The position numbers and the translations under genes were made by a program. From positions 124,001-188,000 of the forward strand of contig NZ_PRKW01000003.1 in the NCBI RefSeq assembly GCF_002927275.1: a stretch of DNA of 64,000 nt. The letters run 5' to 3'. Shown here one piece after another: positions 17,145 through 24,911 of this stretch (position 1 is the first letter of the stretch; each line of letters opens with the position of its first letter). The notes below the pieces were generated by a model. The model did not search any database, was not told the DNA's origin, and saw only the letters and a program-made list of their open reading frames with translations. Source of the DNA: Arthrobacter pityocampae (GTDB taxonomy: Bacteria; Actinomycetota; Actinomycetes; Actinomycetales; Micrococcaceae).

Positions 17145-17176
17145 AAGGGCGGCCACCTCGAGGGGTGGCCGCCCTT
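17145..17176 (-). terminator. Rho-independent terminator after tsf
   Basis: Perfect 13-base-pair stem (arms 17145-17157 and 17164-17176) with a 6-base loop, followed on the minus strand by TTTCC; lies 30 bases past the tsf stop and before pyrH. Confidence 0.85.
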
Positions 17177-17206
17177 CACCGTTGTACTGGAGACCGGCCT
17201 GGGGTA

Positions 17207-18043
17207 CTAGGCTCCGACGCGGAACCGCGCGAAGGCCGTGGCCTTGGCGTCGGCCTCGGTGAGGACCGCGGCGACGGACTTCTTGGCATCCTTGGCGAAC
17301 GCCTGGTCGAGAAGGACGCTCTCCTTGAAGAAGCCGGTGAGGCGCCCTTCGACGATCTTCGTGAGGGCCTGCTCGGGCTTGCCCTCGGCGCGGGCCGTCT
17401 CGTCGGCGATGCGGCGCTCCGACTCGACGAGCTCGGCGGGGACGTCCTCGCGGGTCAGGTACGTGGGCGAGTACGCGGCGATGTGGACGGCCACATCGTG
17501 CGTCGCCGCGACGGCGGCGTCGCCCGAACCCTCGGCGGCGAAGAGCACGCCGACCTGGGCGGGGAGGTCCTTGGACGTCTTGTGCAGGTAGGCGTCGACG
17601 AGCTGGCCCTCGATGCGGGCGATGCGGCGGATGTCGACCTTCTCGCCGAGCAGCGCGCCGGCTTCGATGACGTGCTCGGAGACGGGCTTGCCGTCCAGCT
17701 CGAACGCCAGGAGGGACGCGACGTCGGCGGCGCCGGACTCGACGGCCGCACCGAGCACCTTGTTGGAGAACTCGATGAAGGGACCGGCCTTCGCGACGAA
17801 GTCGGTCTCGCAGTTGACCTCGATCATGACGCCGACATTGCCGTCGACGCGAGCGGCGACGAGGCCCTCGGCAGTCGACCGGCCTTCGCGCTTCGTCGCA
17901 CCCTTGAGTCCCTTGATGCGGATCAGTTCCAGGGCCTTGTCGGCGTCGCCGTTGGCCTCGTCGAGGGCCTTCTTGACGTCCATCATGCCTGCGCCCGTGC
18001 GCTCGCGCAGGGCCTTGATGTCAGCGGCAGTGAAATTTGCCAT
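17207..18043 (-). CDS. tsf: Elongation factor Ts
   Basis: 278 residues. Nucleotide-exchange factor for EF-Tu. The N-terminal domain reads [20 protein letters not shown] followed by [13 protein letters not shown]; the core includes VEVNCETDF-like [13 protein letters not shown], the conserved EF-Tu contact. TAGGAG precedes the ATG. Downstream of rpsB, as in nearly all bacteria. Confidence 0.97.
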   Translation of the reverse strand: MANFTAADIKALRERTGAGMMDVKKALDEANGDADKALELIRIKGLKGATKREGRSTAEGLVAARVDGNVGVMIEVNCETDFVAKAGPFIEFSNKVLGAAVESGAADVASLLAFELDGKPVSEHVIEAGALLGEKVDIRRIARIEGQLVDAYLHKTSKDLPAQVGVLFAAEGSGDAAVAATHDVAVHIAAYSPTYLTREDVPAELVESERRIADETARAEGKPEQALTKIVEGRLTGFFKESVLLDQAFAKDAKKSVAAVLTEADAKATAFARFRVGA

Positions 18044-18074
18044 ATGAACTCCTAAGTTGGGTGGATCGGAACAT

Positions 18075-18110
18075 GCGTAAGGGGCATGGTTCGACCCACA
18101 CCCCTTACGC
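18075..18110 (-). terminator. Hairpin between rpsB and tsf (attenuator or processing site)
   Basis: 10-base-pair stem GCGTAAGGGG/CCCCTTACGC with a 16-base loop in the 75-base rpsB-tsf gap. No T-run on the minus strand, so it may partially attenuate or be a processing site setting the S2:EF-Ts ratio. Confidence 0.6.
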
Positions 18111-18118
18111 AGCGAGGA

Positions 18119-19063
18119 CTACTTGGTGTCGCTGGCGGCTTCCGTGGCGGGAGCTACTGCTTCGGGGACTTCCTCGGCGATGGGGGCCTGCAGTCCTGCG
18201 GGCGCCTCCTCGACGGCGGGAGCCTCGGCGGGTGCTTCGGCGGCGGGGGCCTCGGCTGCAGCTTCGGTCGCCTCGGGCGCGGCAGCAGCGGCGTCGGAGT
18301 TGCCCTGGAGCAGTTCACGCTCCCACTCGGCCATGGGCTCGTCGGCTGCGGCTTCGTTGTTGCCCGAGCGGTTGTGGCGGGCCATGAGGCCCTCGGCCAC
18401 GGCGTCGGCGACGACCCGCGTCAGCAGGTTGACGGCGCGGATGGCGTCGTCGTTGCCCGGGATCGGGAAGTCGACCTCGTCGGGGTCGCAGTTGGTGTCG
18501 AGGATCGCGACGACGGGGATGTTGAGCTTCTTCGCCTCGTCGATGGCGAGGTGCTCCTTCTTGGTGTCGACAACCCACACGACCGAGGGGGCCTTGGTCA
18601 GGTTGCGGATACCACCGAGGTTGCTCTGCAGCTTCGTCAGCTCACGCTTGAGGAGCAGGAGCTCCTTCTTGGTGTGGCCCGATCCGGCGACGTCGTCGAA
18701 GTCGATCTCTTCGAGTTCCTTCATGCGCTGGATGCGCTTGGAGACCGTCTGGAAGTTGGTGAGCATGCCACCGAGCCAGCGCTGGTTGACGTAGGGCTGG
18801 CCGACGCGCGTCGCCTGGTCGGCGATCGCTTCCTGGGCCTGCTTCTTGGTGCCGACGAAGAGCACGGTTCCGCCGTGGGCGACGGTGGCCTTGACGAACT
18901 CGTAGGCGCGGTCGATGTAGCCCAGCGACTGCTGGAGGTCGATGATGTAGATGCCGTTGCGCTCGGTGAAGATGAAGCGCTTCATCTTCGGGTTCCAACG
19001 GCGGGTCTGGTGACCGAAGTGGACGCCGCTGTCGAGCAGCTGGCGCATGGTTACGACTGGCAT
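18119..19063 (-). CDS. rpsB: 30S ribosomal protein S2
   Basis: 314 residues, longer than the ~255 of E. coli S2 because of an Ala/Glu/Pro-rich acidic tail after about residue 250 ([18 protein letters not shown]), common in actinobacteria. The S2 core is clear: [44 protein letters not shown] and [13 protein letters not shown]. Start at MPVVTM with AAAGGCAG upstream; the in-frame reading further up is untranslated leader with hairpins. Confidence 0.97.
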   Translation of the reverse strand: MPVVTMRQLLDSGVHFGHQTRRWNPKMKRFIFTERNGIYIIDLQQSLGYIDRAYEFVKATVAHGGTVLFVGTKKQAQEAIADQATRVGQPYVNQRWLGGMLTNFQTVSKRIQRMKELEEIDFDDVAGSGHTKKELLLLKRELTKLQSNLGGIRNLTKAPSVVWVVDTKKEHLAIDEAKKLNIPVVAILDTNCDPDEVDFPIPGNDDAIRAVNLLTRVVADAVAEGLMARHNRSGNNEAAADEPMAEWERELLQGNSDAAAAAPEATEAAAEAPAAEAPAEAPAVEEAPAGLQAPIAEEVPEAVAPATEAASDTK

Positions 19064-19265
19064 GTTCTGCCTTTCTTCAGCTCCGGCTCGGGCGCGATGC
19101 GCCGCCTGGAGCTTGTTGACGGTTGTCTCGGTACCGGCCGGGGTGGCCGGTACGTCCTGGTACCCGGTCGTCGGATGGACGTGCCCGCCCGTACCGGACT
19201 TCTCCGGACCGCAGGGTGGGCACTTCGGCGCCAGAGGCAGGCGCCGAATCACTGGTACGCGTAGT
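19064..19265 (-). promoter_or_regulatory. Structured 5' leader of rpsB
   Basis: About 200 bases upstream of rpsB hold two perfect 9-base-pair hairpins: 19224-19248 (TTCGGCGCC/GGCGCCGAA, 7-base loop) and 19131-19153 (GTACCGGCC/GGCCGGTAC, 5-base loop), with a repeated GTCCGG between them. The placement suggests a long mRNA leader, perhaps for S2 autoregulation as known in other phyla; no match to a described leader family is claimed. Confidence 0.5.
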
Positions 19266-19529
19266 CAGGCCGCTGATTCCACGACCCATCGATGCCAGGG
19301 GCACGCGGAGGTGGGAGCAGCGGACTGCTGGATCCAGTGTACTACAGCGGCGGTACGGCGCCGGGCGGACGCCGGGCGGACTCCGGGCCGACGCCGGGCG
19401 GACTCCAGGCTGTTCCAAGAGCTGGCGAGGGGGCCCCTGCTGTCCTGCTGTCCTGCTGTCCTGCTGCAGGATGTCCACATACGGGCCTCCGTCCTCATCC
19501 CCCACGCCCGAGGGGGCCAGGCTGGAGCC
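19266..19529. other. Non-coding stretch with short tandem repeats before the M23 gene
   Basis: No convincing gene. It holds four tandem copies of an 11-base unit (gccgggcggac, one copy diverged) at 19360-19403 and nearly four copies of the 8-base unit ctgctgtc at 19437-19466. A -10-like TACACT facing rpsB lies near 19341 on the minus strand; weak evidence for the rpsB promoter. Confidence 0.6.
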
Positions 19530-20345
19530 ATGGCCTGTCCTCCCGATCCTCCGGCACCCCGGTCCCAGCGTCGCCGTCGCCTCGGCCGCCACGGTGCTGT
19601 TCCTACCCGTACTGTTCCTGCTCGCGCTGTTCCTGCCGGTGCTGTTCCTACCCGTACTGTTCCTAGCCGTACTGTTCCTAGCCGTACTGCTCCTAGCCGT
19701 ACTGTTCCTAGCCGTACTGCTCCTGCCCGCGCCGCTCTTGCCCGTGCCGTCCGCGCGGTGGGCGCAGCACTCCTCGCCGTGCTGCTCTGCTCCCCGTCCG
19801 GCACCCCACCCGCTGCGGCCGCTGTCATCGAGTTCACGTCAGCATCGGTGTGGTACGCGCCGGCACCGTACGTGCCGGAGTGGTCCTGGCCACTGGCTCC
19901 GGTGCCCGAGGTCCTGCGGCCGTTCGAGAAGCCGCCGCAGAAATGGAAACGGGGCCATCGGGGCGTGGATCTCGCCGGCGCTGGTGTCGGCGGTGCGGGA
20001 GTCGGCGGATCCGTCCGTGTGCTGAGTCCGGCGGACGGCATCGTGTCCTTCGCCGGGACCGTGGTGGACCGGGGCGTGCTGTCGATCGACCACGGCGACG
20101 GTCGGGTCAGCAGTTTCGAACCGGTCTCCACCGACCTGTCCCGCGGCGAGCACGTCGCCCGGGGCCAGGCGGTGGCCACGCTCGCTCCCCTCCCCGACGG
20201 GACCGGCCGGGGGCACTGCGCTCAGCCGTGCATCCATTGGGGGGTGCGGAGGGACGGGGAGTACGTGGACCCGCTGTCCTTCGTGACGGACCGGCGTCCG
20301 TCGGTGCTCCTGCCCCTCGATGACCGTCGGCGCGGTGGCACGTGA
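19530..20345 (+). CDS. Secreted M23-family peptidase (LytM-like), repeat-bearing N-terminus
   Basis: 271 residues from the ATG at 19530. Residues ~22-71 are ten 5-residue repeats (RTVPS-like), then a signal-peptide-like segment (RAVGAALLAVLL, then AAAA) at ~75-98, then a peptidase domain with the zinc motif GHRGVDLAG and the C-terminal motif CIHWGVR. The usual H-x-H reads C-I-H, so the first, general-base histidine is replaced by Cys; the zinc-ligand His remains. Likely a cell-wall endopeptidase or a divisome-type activator. The start is uncertain: Shine-Dalgarno is poor, and the repeat region may be partly untranslated. Confidence 0.75.
   Translation: MACPPDPPAPRSQRRRRLGRHGAVPTRTVPARAVPAGAVPTRTVPSRTVPSRTAPSRTVPSRTAPARAALARAVRAVGAALLAVLLCSPSGTPPAAAAVIEFTSASVWYAPAPYVPEWSWPLAPVPEVLRPFEKPPQKWKRGHRGVDLAGAGVGGAGVGGSVRVLSPADGIVSFAGTVVDRGVLSIDHGDGRVSSFEPVSTDLSRGEHVARGQAVATLAPLPDGTGRGHCAQPCIHWGVRRDGEYVDPLSFVTDRRPSVLLPLDDRRRGGT
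19594..19743 (+). repeat. Ten tandem 15-base repeats
   Basis: Exactly 150 bases of a 15-base unit (consensus gtactgttcctagcc). In the M23 frame the units encode R-T-V-P-S; one base later they read V-L-F-L-A, a continuous hydrophobic stretch. Copies 5, 6 and 8 are identical; the first and last are more diverged. Because the unit is a multiple of three, copy-number change keeps the frame. Confidence 0.92.
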
Positions 20346-20466
20346 GGGGCGGCGCCGCTGATGCGCCCTGGAATCTGCGCCACTGTGGCGCGTGAGGGGC
20401 GGCGCCGGTGACGCGCAGTGGGACCTTCGCTGCGGCGGCACGTGAGGGGCGGCGCCGGTGATGCGC
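20341..20466. repeat. Three direct repeats with 50-base period
   Basis: 26-base cores starting at 20341, 20391 and 20441 (cgtgaggggcggcgccg... ) are near-identical, at an exact 50-base spacing, with partly similar spacers ending in a G/C-rich ggcggca. The first copy contains the TGA stop of the M23 gene. Not CRISPR-like: the cores touch similar spacers and there are only three. Confidence 0.85.
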
Positions 20467-20477
20467 CGACTTGCGCC

Positions 20478-20504
20478 GCGGCGGCACGCGAGGCGTGCCG
20501 CCGC
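20478..20504. terminator. Bidirectional terminator between M23 gene and acyl-CoA dehydrogenase
   Basis: Perfect 12-base-pair stem (arms 20478-20489 and 20493-20504) with a 3-base loop between convergent genes, 16 bases past the end of the dehydrogenase gene. Confidence 0.7.
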
Positions 20505-20520
20505 AGCCGCCTGGTCCTGC

Positions 20521-21711
20521 CTAGACGAACGCGGCGATGCCCGTGATGGACCGGCCGGCGACGAGCGTGTTGATCTCCTGCGTGCCCTCGTAGGAGTAGA
20601 TCGCCTCGGCGTCGGAGAAGATCTTCGCCATCTCGTAGTCGACGACGATCCCGTTGCCGCCGAGGATGTTCCGTCCTGCTGCGACGCTCTCGCGCATGCG
20701 GGCGGTGGTGAATGCCTTGGCGAGGGCGGACTGCTCGTCCTTCGCCTTGCCGGCATCCTCGAGCTGGGACAGCCGCACCATCATGCCCATGGAGCTCATG
20801 GCGTTGCCCAGGATCTGCACGAGCTGCTGCTGCACCAGCTGGAAGCTCGCGATGGGCCGGCCGAACTGCTCGCGCTCCACGGCGTACCGGCGGGCGACGT
20901 CGAAGGCGGCGAGCTGCTGGCCGACGGCCTGCCAGCCGACGGCCAGACGGGTCACCTTGAGGACCTTGTTCGTGTCACGGAAGCTGTTGGCGCCCTTCAG
21001 GTGGAAGTCGTCCGAGACGACGACGTCGTCGAGGACGATGTCCGCGTTCTCGACGGTGCGGAGGGCGATCTTGTTCTCGATCTTGGACGAGGAGAAGCCC
21101 GGGAGCGTGGTGTCCACCAGGAAGCCCTTGACCTGGTTGTCCGCGACGTCCCGCGCGTAGATGACCACCCAGTCGGAGAACGTGGCATTGCCGATCCAGC
21201 GCTTGGCACCGTTGAGCACCCACGACCCGCCATCGCGACGCGCGGTCGTCCGGGTCCCGCCGGCGACGTCCGAGCCGCCGAGCGGCTCGGTGAGGCCGAA
21301 GGCACCGATCTTCTTCATCGCATAGATGTCCGGCAGCCACTCCTCCTGCTGCTCCCTGGAGGCGAGGGCCTCGATGGACCCGGTGAAGAGCCCATCATGA
21401 ACGCCCATGAAGGTGGCGAACGAGGTATCGGCCCGGGTGAACTCGGCGTGCATGATGCCGGCGAAGAGATTGGAGTACCCCTGCCGGTAGACCGGGCTCA
21501 TCGGGTCCAGTTCCGCGATCTTCGGGATGAGGTCCCGGGGGAAGACGCCCTTGTTCCACCAGTCGGCGGCGTTCGGGCGGACCTCGCGCGTCAGCCAGGT
21601 CCGGATCTCCTGCAGCCTCGCTCGTTCCTTGTCGGACAACAGCTCCTCGAAGGCGAGGAAGTCGCCGTCGGCGTACGGGAGGTTGTCGACGTCGATCGTC
21701 GTCTTGCTCAT
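20521..21711 (-). CDS. Acyl-CoA dehydrogenase, glutaryl-CoA dehydrogenase type
   Basis: 396 residues, flavoprotein of the ACAD family. FAD/substrate segments GAFGLTEPLGGSDVAGG and the RWIGNATFSDWVVIYAR strand are clear; the catalytic-base region reads YEGTQEINTLVAGRSITG, the glutaryl-CoA dehydrogenase arrangement with Glu in YEGT. Likely role: oxidative decarboxylation of glutaryl-CoA in lysine/tryptophan breakdown, or a related short-chain acyl-CoA. Start at MSKTTID with GAGGGG upstream. A GTTA-N8-TAAC palindrome lies 79 bases upstream, like those beside the TetR gene. Confidence 0.88.
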   Translation of the reverse strand: MSKTTIDVDNLPYADGDFLAFEELLSDKERARLQEIRTWLTREVRPNAADWWNKGVFPRDLIPKIAELDPMSPVYRQGYSNLFAGIMHAEFTRADTSFATFMGVHDGLFTGSIEALASREQQEEWLPDIYAMKKIGAFGLTEPLGGSDVAGGTRTTARRDGGSWVLNGAKRWIGNATFSDWVVIYARDVADNQVKGFLVDTTLPGFSSSKIENKIALRTVENADIVLDDVVVSDDFHLKGANSFRDTNKVLKVTRLAVGWQAVGQQLAAFDVARRYAVEREQFGRPIASFQLVQQQLVQILGNAMSSMGMMVRLSQLEDAGKAKDEQSALAKAFTTARMRESVAAGRNILGGNGIVVDYEMAKIFSDAEAIYSYEGTQEINTLVAGRSITGIAAFV

Positions 21712-21789
21712 GGGATGCCCCTCACTCTGGTCGTCGGCGACCAGCACTCGACCACTGGATCCTGTGCGGGCAAGCGCCCACGCCCTCAT

Positions 21790-21805
21790 GTTACCCGCCA
21801 GTAAC
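21790..21805. promoter_or_regulatory. Operator-like palindrome GTTAC-N6-GTAAC
   Basis: Perfect 5+5 inverted repeat, 16 bases long, sharing the GTTA-N8-TAAC frame of the two elements at 1630-1645 and 1655-1670. Located 79 bases upstream of the acyl-CoA dehydrogenase start. A shared TetR regulator is inferred. Confidence 0.55.
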
Positions 21806-21905
21806 TTAGGGCGCCAGCGGCCCGCCGGTGGTGGCCGACGGGCCGGGGAACGACGCATGCGCCACCCCGGAGGATGGCGCATGCCTGGGTCGTGGACCAC
21901 GGATG

Positions 21906-21979
21906 TAGGGCTGCTGGGGCTTGAACCCAGGACAAACGGATTATGAGTCCGCTGCTCTAACCAGCTGAGCTACAGCCCC
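21906..21979 (-). tRNA. tRNA with CAU anticodon (Met elongator or Ile2)
   Basis: Complete 74-base cloverleaf: acceptor GGGGCTG/CAGCCCT, D stem GCTC/GAGC, anticodon stem GCGGA/TCCGT with loop CTCATAA, variable TTGTC, T stem CTGGG/CCCAG with loop TTCAAGC, discriminator A. CCA is not encoded. Position 1-72 is a G:U pair. It lacks the 3-GC anticodon stem of initiators, so it is elongator Met or lysidine-modified Ile; sequence alone does not decide. Confidence 0.92.
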
Positions 21980-22043
21980 CAGGAAGCGCGGAGCCCCTGG
22001 TGCGTCACCGCCGGGACACCAGCCCCGGCACCGGACGCAGCCT

Positions 22044-23273
22044 TCATTGTATGCGGCCGGCGAGATCCTCTTCACGGTGGGCTGGTGCCTGCGAGGAGAG
22101 GGTCCCGTAGTAGAGGCCCTCGAAGGTCTCGAGTGTCGCTGTGATGTCGTGCTTGCCCACCATGGCCCGGCTCGCGGCGCCCATCTCCTCCTGGTCCTCG
22201 CGGGAGAGGCTGAGGATCTCCGTGATGCGCTTGCCCAGCTCCACGGCGTTCCCGGGCTCGAACAGGTAGCCGTTCTCGCCGTCCGACACCAGGTGGGGCA
22301 GCGCCATGGCATTGGCGAGCAGCACCGGCGTCGACGCGGACATCGCCTCGAGGGTGACGAGCGACTGCAGCTCGGCGGTGCCCGGCTGGCAGAACAGCGC
22401 GGCGCGGATGTAGCTCAGGCGCAGTTCGTCGTCGTCGATCAGGCCGCGGAAGCGGACGCGGTCGGCGATCCCGAGGCGGGCGGCCTGCGCCTGCAACGCC
22501 GGCTTGACCTCGCCTCCGCCCACGATCTCGAGGTGGACCTCCAGGTGCTCGGGCGTCGTCGCGACGGCGTCGATCAGCACGTCGATGTGCTTCTCCTCGG
22601 CGAGCCGGCCCACGAAGAGGACGGTCGGGTGGTCGTGGGGTTCGATCGCCTCGCCCGGCCGGACCTCGTAGGCGGCCGCATCGATGCCATTGGAGACCGG
22701 GAGCACCTCGCGCAGGAAGGCGTGGTCGTGCATGGCCTTCGCGGCCAGCGGCGTGGGGGTGGTGATGGCGGCGGCCCGGCCCATCACCTTGCCCATGTCC
22801 CTCCACGAGTTCTTGGCGACGATCTTCTTGAACCACTCGGGAAACGGCAGGAACGGGTTGAGGTTCTCCGGCATGAAGTGGTTGGTCGCCACCACACGGA
22901 TCCCCCGCTTCACGGCCTCGTACAGCGCGTACTGCCCCACCATGTAGTGGCACTGGATGTGCACGACGTCGGGCTGCACCCGGTCGAAGAGCAGGCTGAT
23001 GTCCCGCTTGATCTCCCAGGGCAGGCAGATGCGCCAGTAGTCGTGCGTGGGGACGCTGTGCGAGCGCAGGCGGTGGACGGACCAGTCGCCGTCGGGCTCG
23101 GTGACGCTCGGGCCGTTGGACGGGCGCGGCGCGAGGACGTGGACCGTGTGACCGCGTCCGGCCATCCCCTTCGCCAGCCGGTAGCCGAACTGAGCCGCAC
23201 CGTTCACGTTGGGCGGGTACGTGTCCGCGGCGATCAGGATGGTCAGGGGCTTGAAATCAGCCGGGTAACTCAC
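22044..23273 (-). CDS. GT4-family glycosyltransferase
   Basis: 409-residue GT-B retaining glycosyltransferase. N-terminal AADTYPPNVNGAAQFGYRLA with the glycine-rich acceptor loop, HIQCHYMVG, then the donor half with FVGRLAEEKHIDVLIDA and the E-x7-E pair in AELQSLVTLEAMS. Such enzymes add sugars to lipids or polysaccharides, typically on the inner membrane face. Neighbours include a CDP-alcohol phosphatidyltransferase, hinting at glycolipid or phospholipid head-group work; the acceptor is unknown. GTG start; a -10-like TAGGGA sits close upstream, no Shine-Dalgarno. Confidence 0.88.
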   Translation of the reverse strand: MSYPADFKPLTILIAADTYPPNVNGAAQFGYRLAKGMAGRGHTVHVLAPRPSNGPSVTEPDGDWSVHRLRSHSVPTHDYWRICLPWEIKRDISLLFDRVQPDVVHIQCHYMVGQYALYEAVKRGIRVVATNHFMPENLNPFLPFPEWFKKIVAKNSWRDMGKVMGRAAAITTPTPLAAKAMHDHAFLREVLPVSNGIDAAAYEVRPGEAIEPHDHPTVLFVGRLAEEKHIDVLIDAVATTPEHLEVHLEIVGGGEVKPALQAQAARLGIADRVRFRGLIDDDELRLSYIRAALFCQPGTAELQSLVTLEAMSASTPVLLANAMALPHLVSDGENGYLFEPGNAVELGKRITEILSLSREDQEEMGAASRAMVGKHDITATLETFEGLYYGTLSSQAPAHREEDLAGRIQ

Positions 23274-23322
23274 GGGGGATTCCCTACGTCGGTGTGCTGG
23301 ACAGGTCTGTCGATGGCGTGGA

Positions 23323-24198
23323 TCAGCGCTGCCGCTTCACGACGTCGGGGTGGTGTCGGGCCAGGGCAACGACCCCCACAATAGCAACGAGGGCCGCCGC
23401 GCCCATGCCCAGCGCGACCACCGTCCGGACTTCGGGCTGGAGCTCCTCGAGGATGACGATGCCCACGGCGATGCCGACGATCGGGTCGATCACGGTGAGG
23501 CCGGCGATGACGAGATCGGGCGGGCCCGTCGCGTAGGCGCTCTGGACGAACCAGACTCCCAGTGCCACGGCGGCGGCGAGGGCCAGGAGCGTCGGGATGG
23601 GGACGTTGAGCAGGAACCTGCCGTTCGCCTCGAGCAGGTGCCCGGCAACGATCTTCGTGAGGACGGCGACGAACCCGAACAGCACGCCGGCCCCGAGGAT
23701 GTAGGCGACCGCGTTCAGGCGGTGCCGTCCCACCACGGCCAGGGAGCCGAACAGCAGGACCGCGGCCGCCAGCAGGAGCACCACCGACAGTTCCTGCGCC
23801 GGCTCGATCGAGTGGTTCTCACGCGTGACGTTCACGGCGAGGGTGACGAAGAGCGCGCTGCCCGCCACGCACGCAGTGATCGCCGCGACAGTGGGGCGGT
23901 TGAGACGAATGCCCTGATCGCGGGAGTTGACGATCGTGGTGATGACCAGCGCGATCGCTCCGATCGGTTGCACCACGGTCAGGCTGGCGAGCGACAGGGC
24001 GATCACGTTCAGCGCCGTCCCCACGACGAGCAGGAAGAGCCCGAAGAGCCATCGCGGGTTGGTCAGGAGCCGGGTGAAGCCGGACGAGCTGAGGGTGAGC
24101 CCTCCGGTGTTCGCGCGCACGGCACTGCCCTGGCGCTGCGCTCCGAACGCGAGGAAGACGGCACCGAGGAGCGCCAGCGCGATGGCTAGGACGGGCAC
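23323..24198 (-). CDS. DMT-superfamily (NIPA/EamA-like) membrane transporter
   Basis: 291 residues with about nine hydrophobic helices, e.g. VVQPIGAIALVITTIVNSRD and ILGAGVLFGFVAVLTKIVAG; resembles actinobacterial DMT proteins related to NIPA-type magnesium transporters. Substrate unknown. The GTG start lies 13 bases inside the end of the upstream pgsA-like gene, so the two are translationally coupled; 49 bases separate it from the glycosyltransferase upstream start. Confidence 0.75.
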   Translation of the reverse strand: MPVLAIALALLGAVFLAFGAQRQGSAVRANTGGLTLSSSGFTRLLTNPRWLFGLFLLVVGTALNVIALSLASLTVVQPIGAIALVITTIVNSRDQGIRLNRPTVAAITACVAGSALFVTLAVNVTRENHSIEPAQELSVVLLLAAAVLLFGSLAVVGRHRLNAVAYILGAGVLFGFVAVLTKIVAGHLLEANGRFLLNVPIPTLLALAAAVALGVWFVQSAYATGPPDLVIAGLTVIDPIVGIAVGIVILEELQPEVRTVVALGMGAAALVAIVGVVALARHHPDVVKRQR

Positions 24199-24809
24199 GA
24201 CTGCTGTTCGTCCCGCTCCAGCCGATACTTGCGGTGCGCTGCGACGAAATAGGCCCAGAAGGCGACGAGGTGCAGAACGCACGCTGCGACGAGCAGGACC
24301 CAGGCGAGGACGAGGATCCAGTCCTGCCCGAAGCCCTCGACCTGATGCAGCAGGAGCAGCGGCGCCCCGACCAGCATCAGCGCGGTCCGGATCTTCCCGA
24401 CGGTGATGACCGGGAGGTGCAGCGGTCCGCGGAAGAGGACGAGTGCGTTGACGATGAGGATGAGGTCCGGGATGACGATGAGCCAGACGAGCCAGGCCGG
24501 TGCGATGCCGTCGACGACGAAGGTCACGGCGACCACGATCATGGCGGTGCGGTCGGCCACGGGATCGAGCCACTTCCCGACGATCGACACCTGGTTGAAC
24601 CGCCGTGCGACATATCCGTCGACCCAGTCGGTGGACCCCATCACCACGAGCGTGATGACGGCGGCCCCGTAGCGCTGCTCCGCAATGAACCAGACGAACA
24701 GCGGGACGCCGAGGAACCGGATGATCGTGATGAGGTTGGGGAGGGTCCAGGCCGTCGTCAGCACCGGGCCGTCGTCGCCCGGCCGCCCTCCAGCCCCGAT
24801 CAGTCTCAT
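24186..24809 (-). CDS. CDP-alcohol phosphatidyltransferase (PgsA/cardiolipin-synthase-like)
   Basis: 207 residues, about five membrane helices. The full CDP-alcohol motif D-G-x2-A-R-x8-G-x3-D-x3-D is seen as DGYVARRFNQVSIVGKWLDP then VAD. Transfers a phosphatidyl group from CDP-diacylglycerol (made by CdsA) to an alcohol: glycerol phosphate, phosphatidylglycerol or another. GGGGAGG precedes both the ATG used and an in-frame GTG one codon earlier. Part of the holin-like / pgsA-like / DMT run on the minus strand. Confidence 0.85.
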   Translation of the reverse strand: MRLIGAGGRPGDDGPVLTTAWTLPNLITIIRFLGVPLFVWFIAEQRYGAAVITLVVMGSTDWVDGYVARRFNQVSIVGKWLDPVADRTAMIVVAVTFVVDGIAPAWLVWLIVIPDLILIVNALVLFRGPLHLPVITVGKIRTALMLVGAPLLLLHQVEGFGQDWILVLAWVLLVAACVLHLVAFWAYFVAAHRKYRLERDEQQSCPS

Positions 24810-24839
24810 CACCCGTGCCTCCCCATCCCATTATGCAGG

Positions 24840-24895
24840 CCGACGGCCGGTCCCCCGTCCCCCGCTCGGGCGGGGATCGGGGAACCGGCCGTCGG
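24840..24895 (-). terminator. Long hairpin after the holin-like gene
   Basis: Outer 12-base-pair arms (CCGACGGCCGGT at 24840-24851, ACCGGCCGTCGG at 24884-24895) around a GC-rich inner stem, 16 bases past the end of the holin-like gene. No T-run follows on the minus strand, so termination strength is uncertain. Confidence 0.65.
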
Positions 24896-24911
24896 TCGGT
24901 CGGACTGCCTG

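Noticed and set aside
19064-19252. 63-codon N-terminal extension of rpsB
   Set aside because: No family support, contains stable hairpins, and the normal S2 start has a ribosome site.
20341-20466. CRISPR array
   Set aside because: Only three repeats, spacers of similar sequence, no cas genes, and partly inside a coding region.
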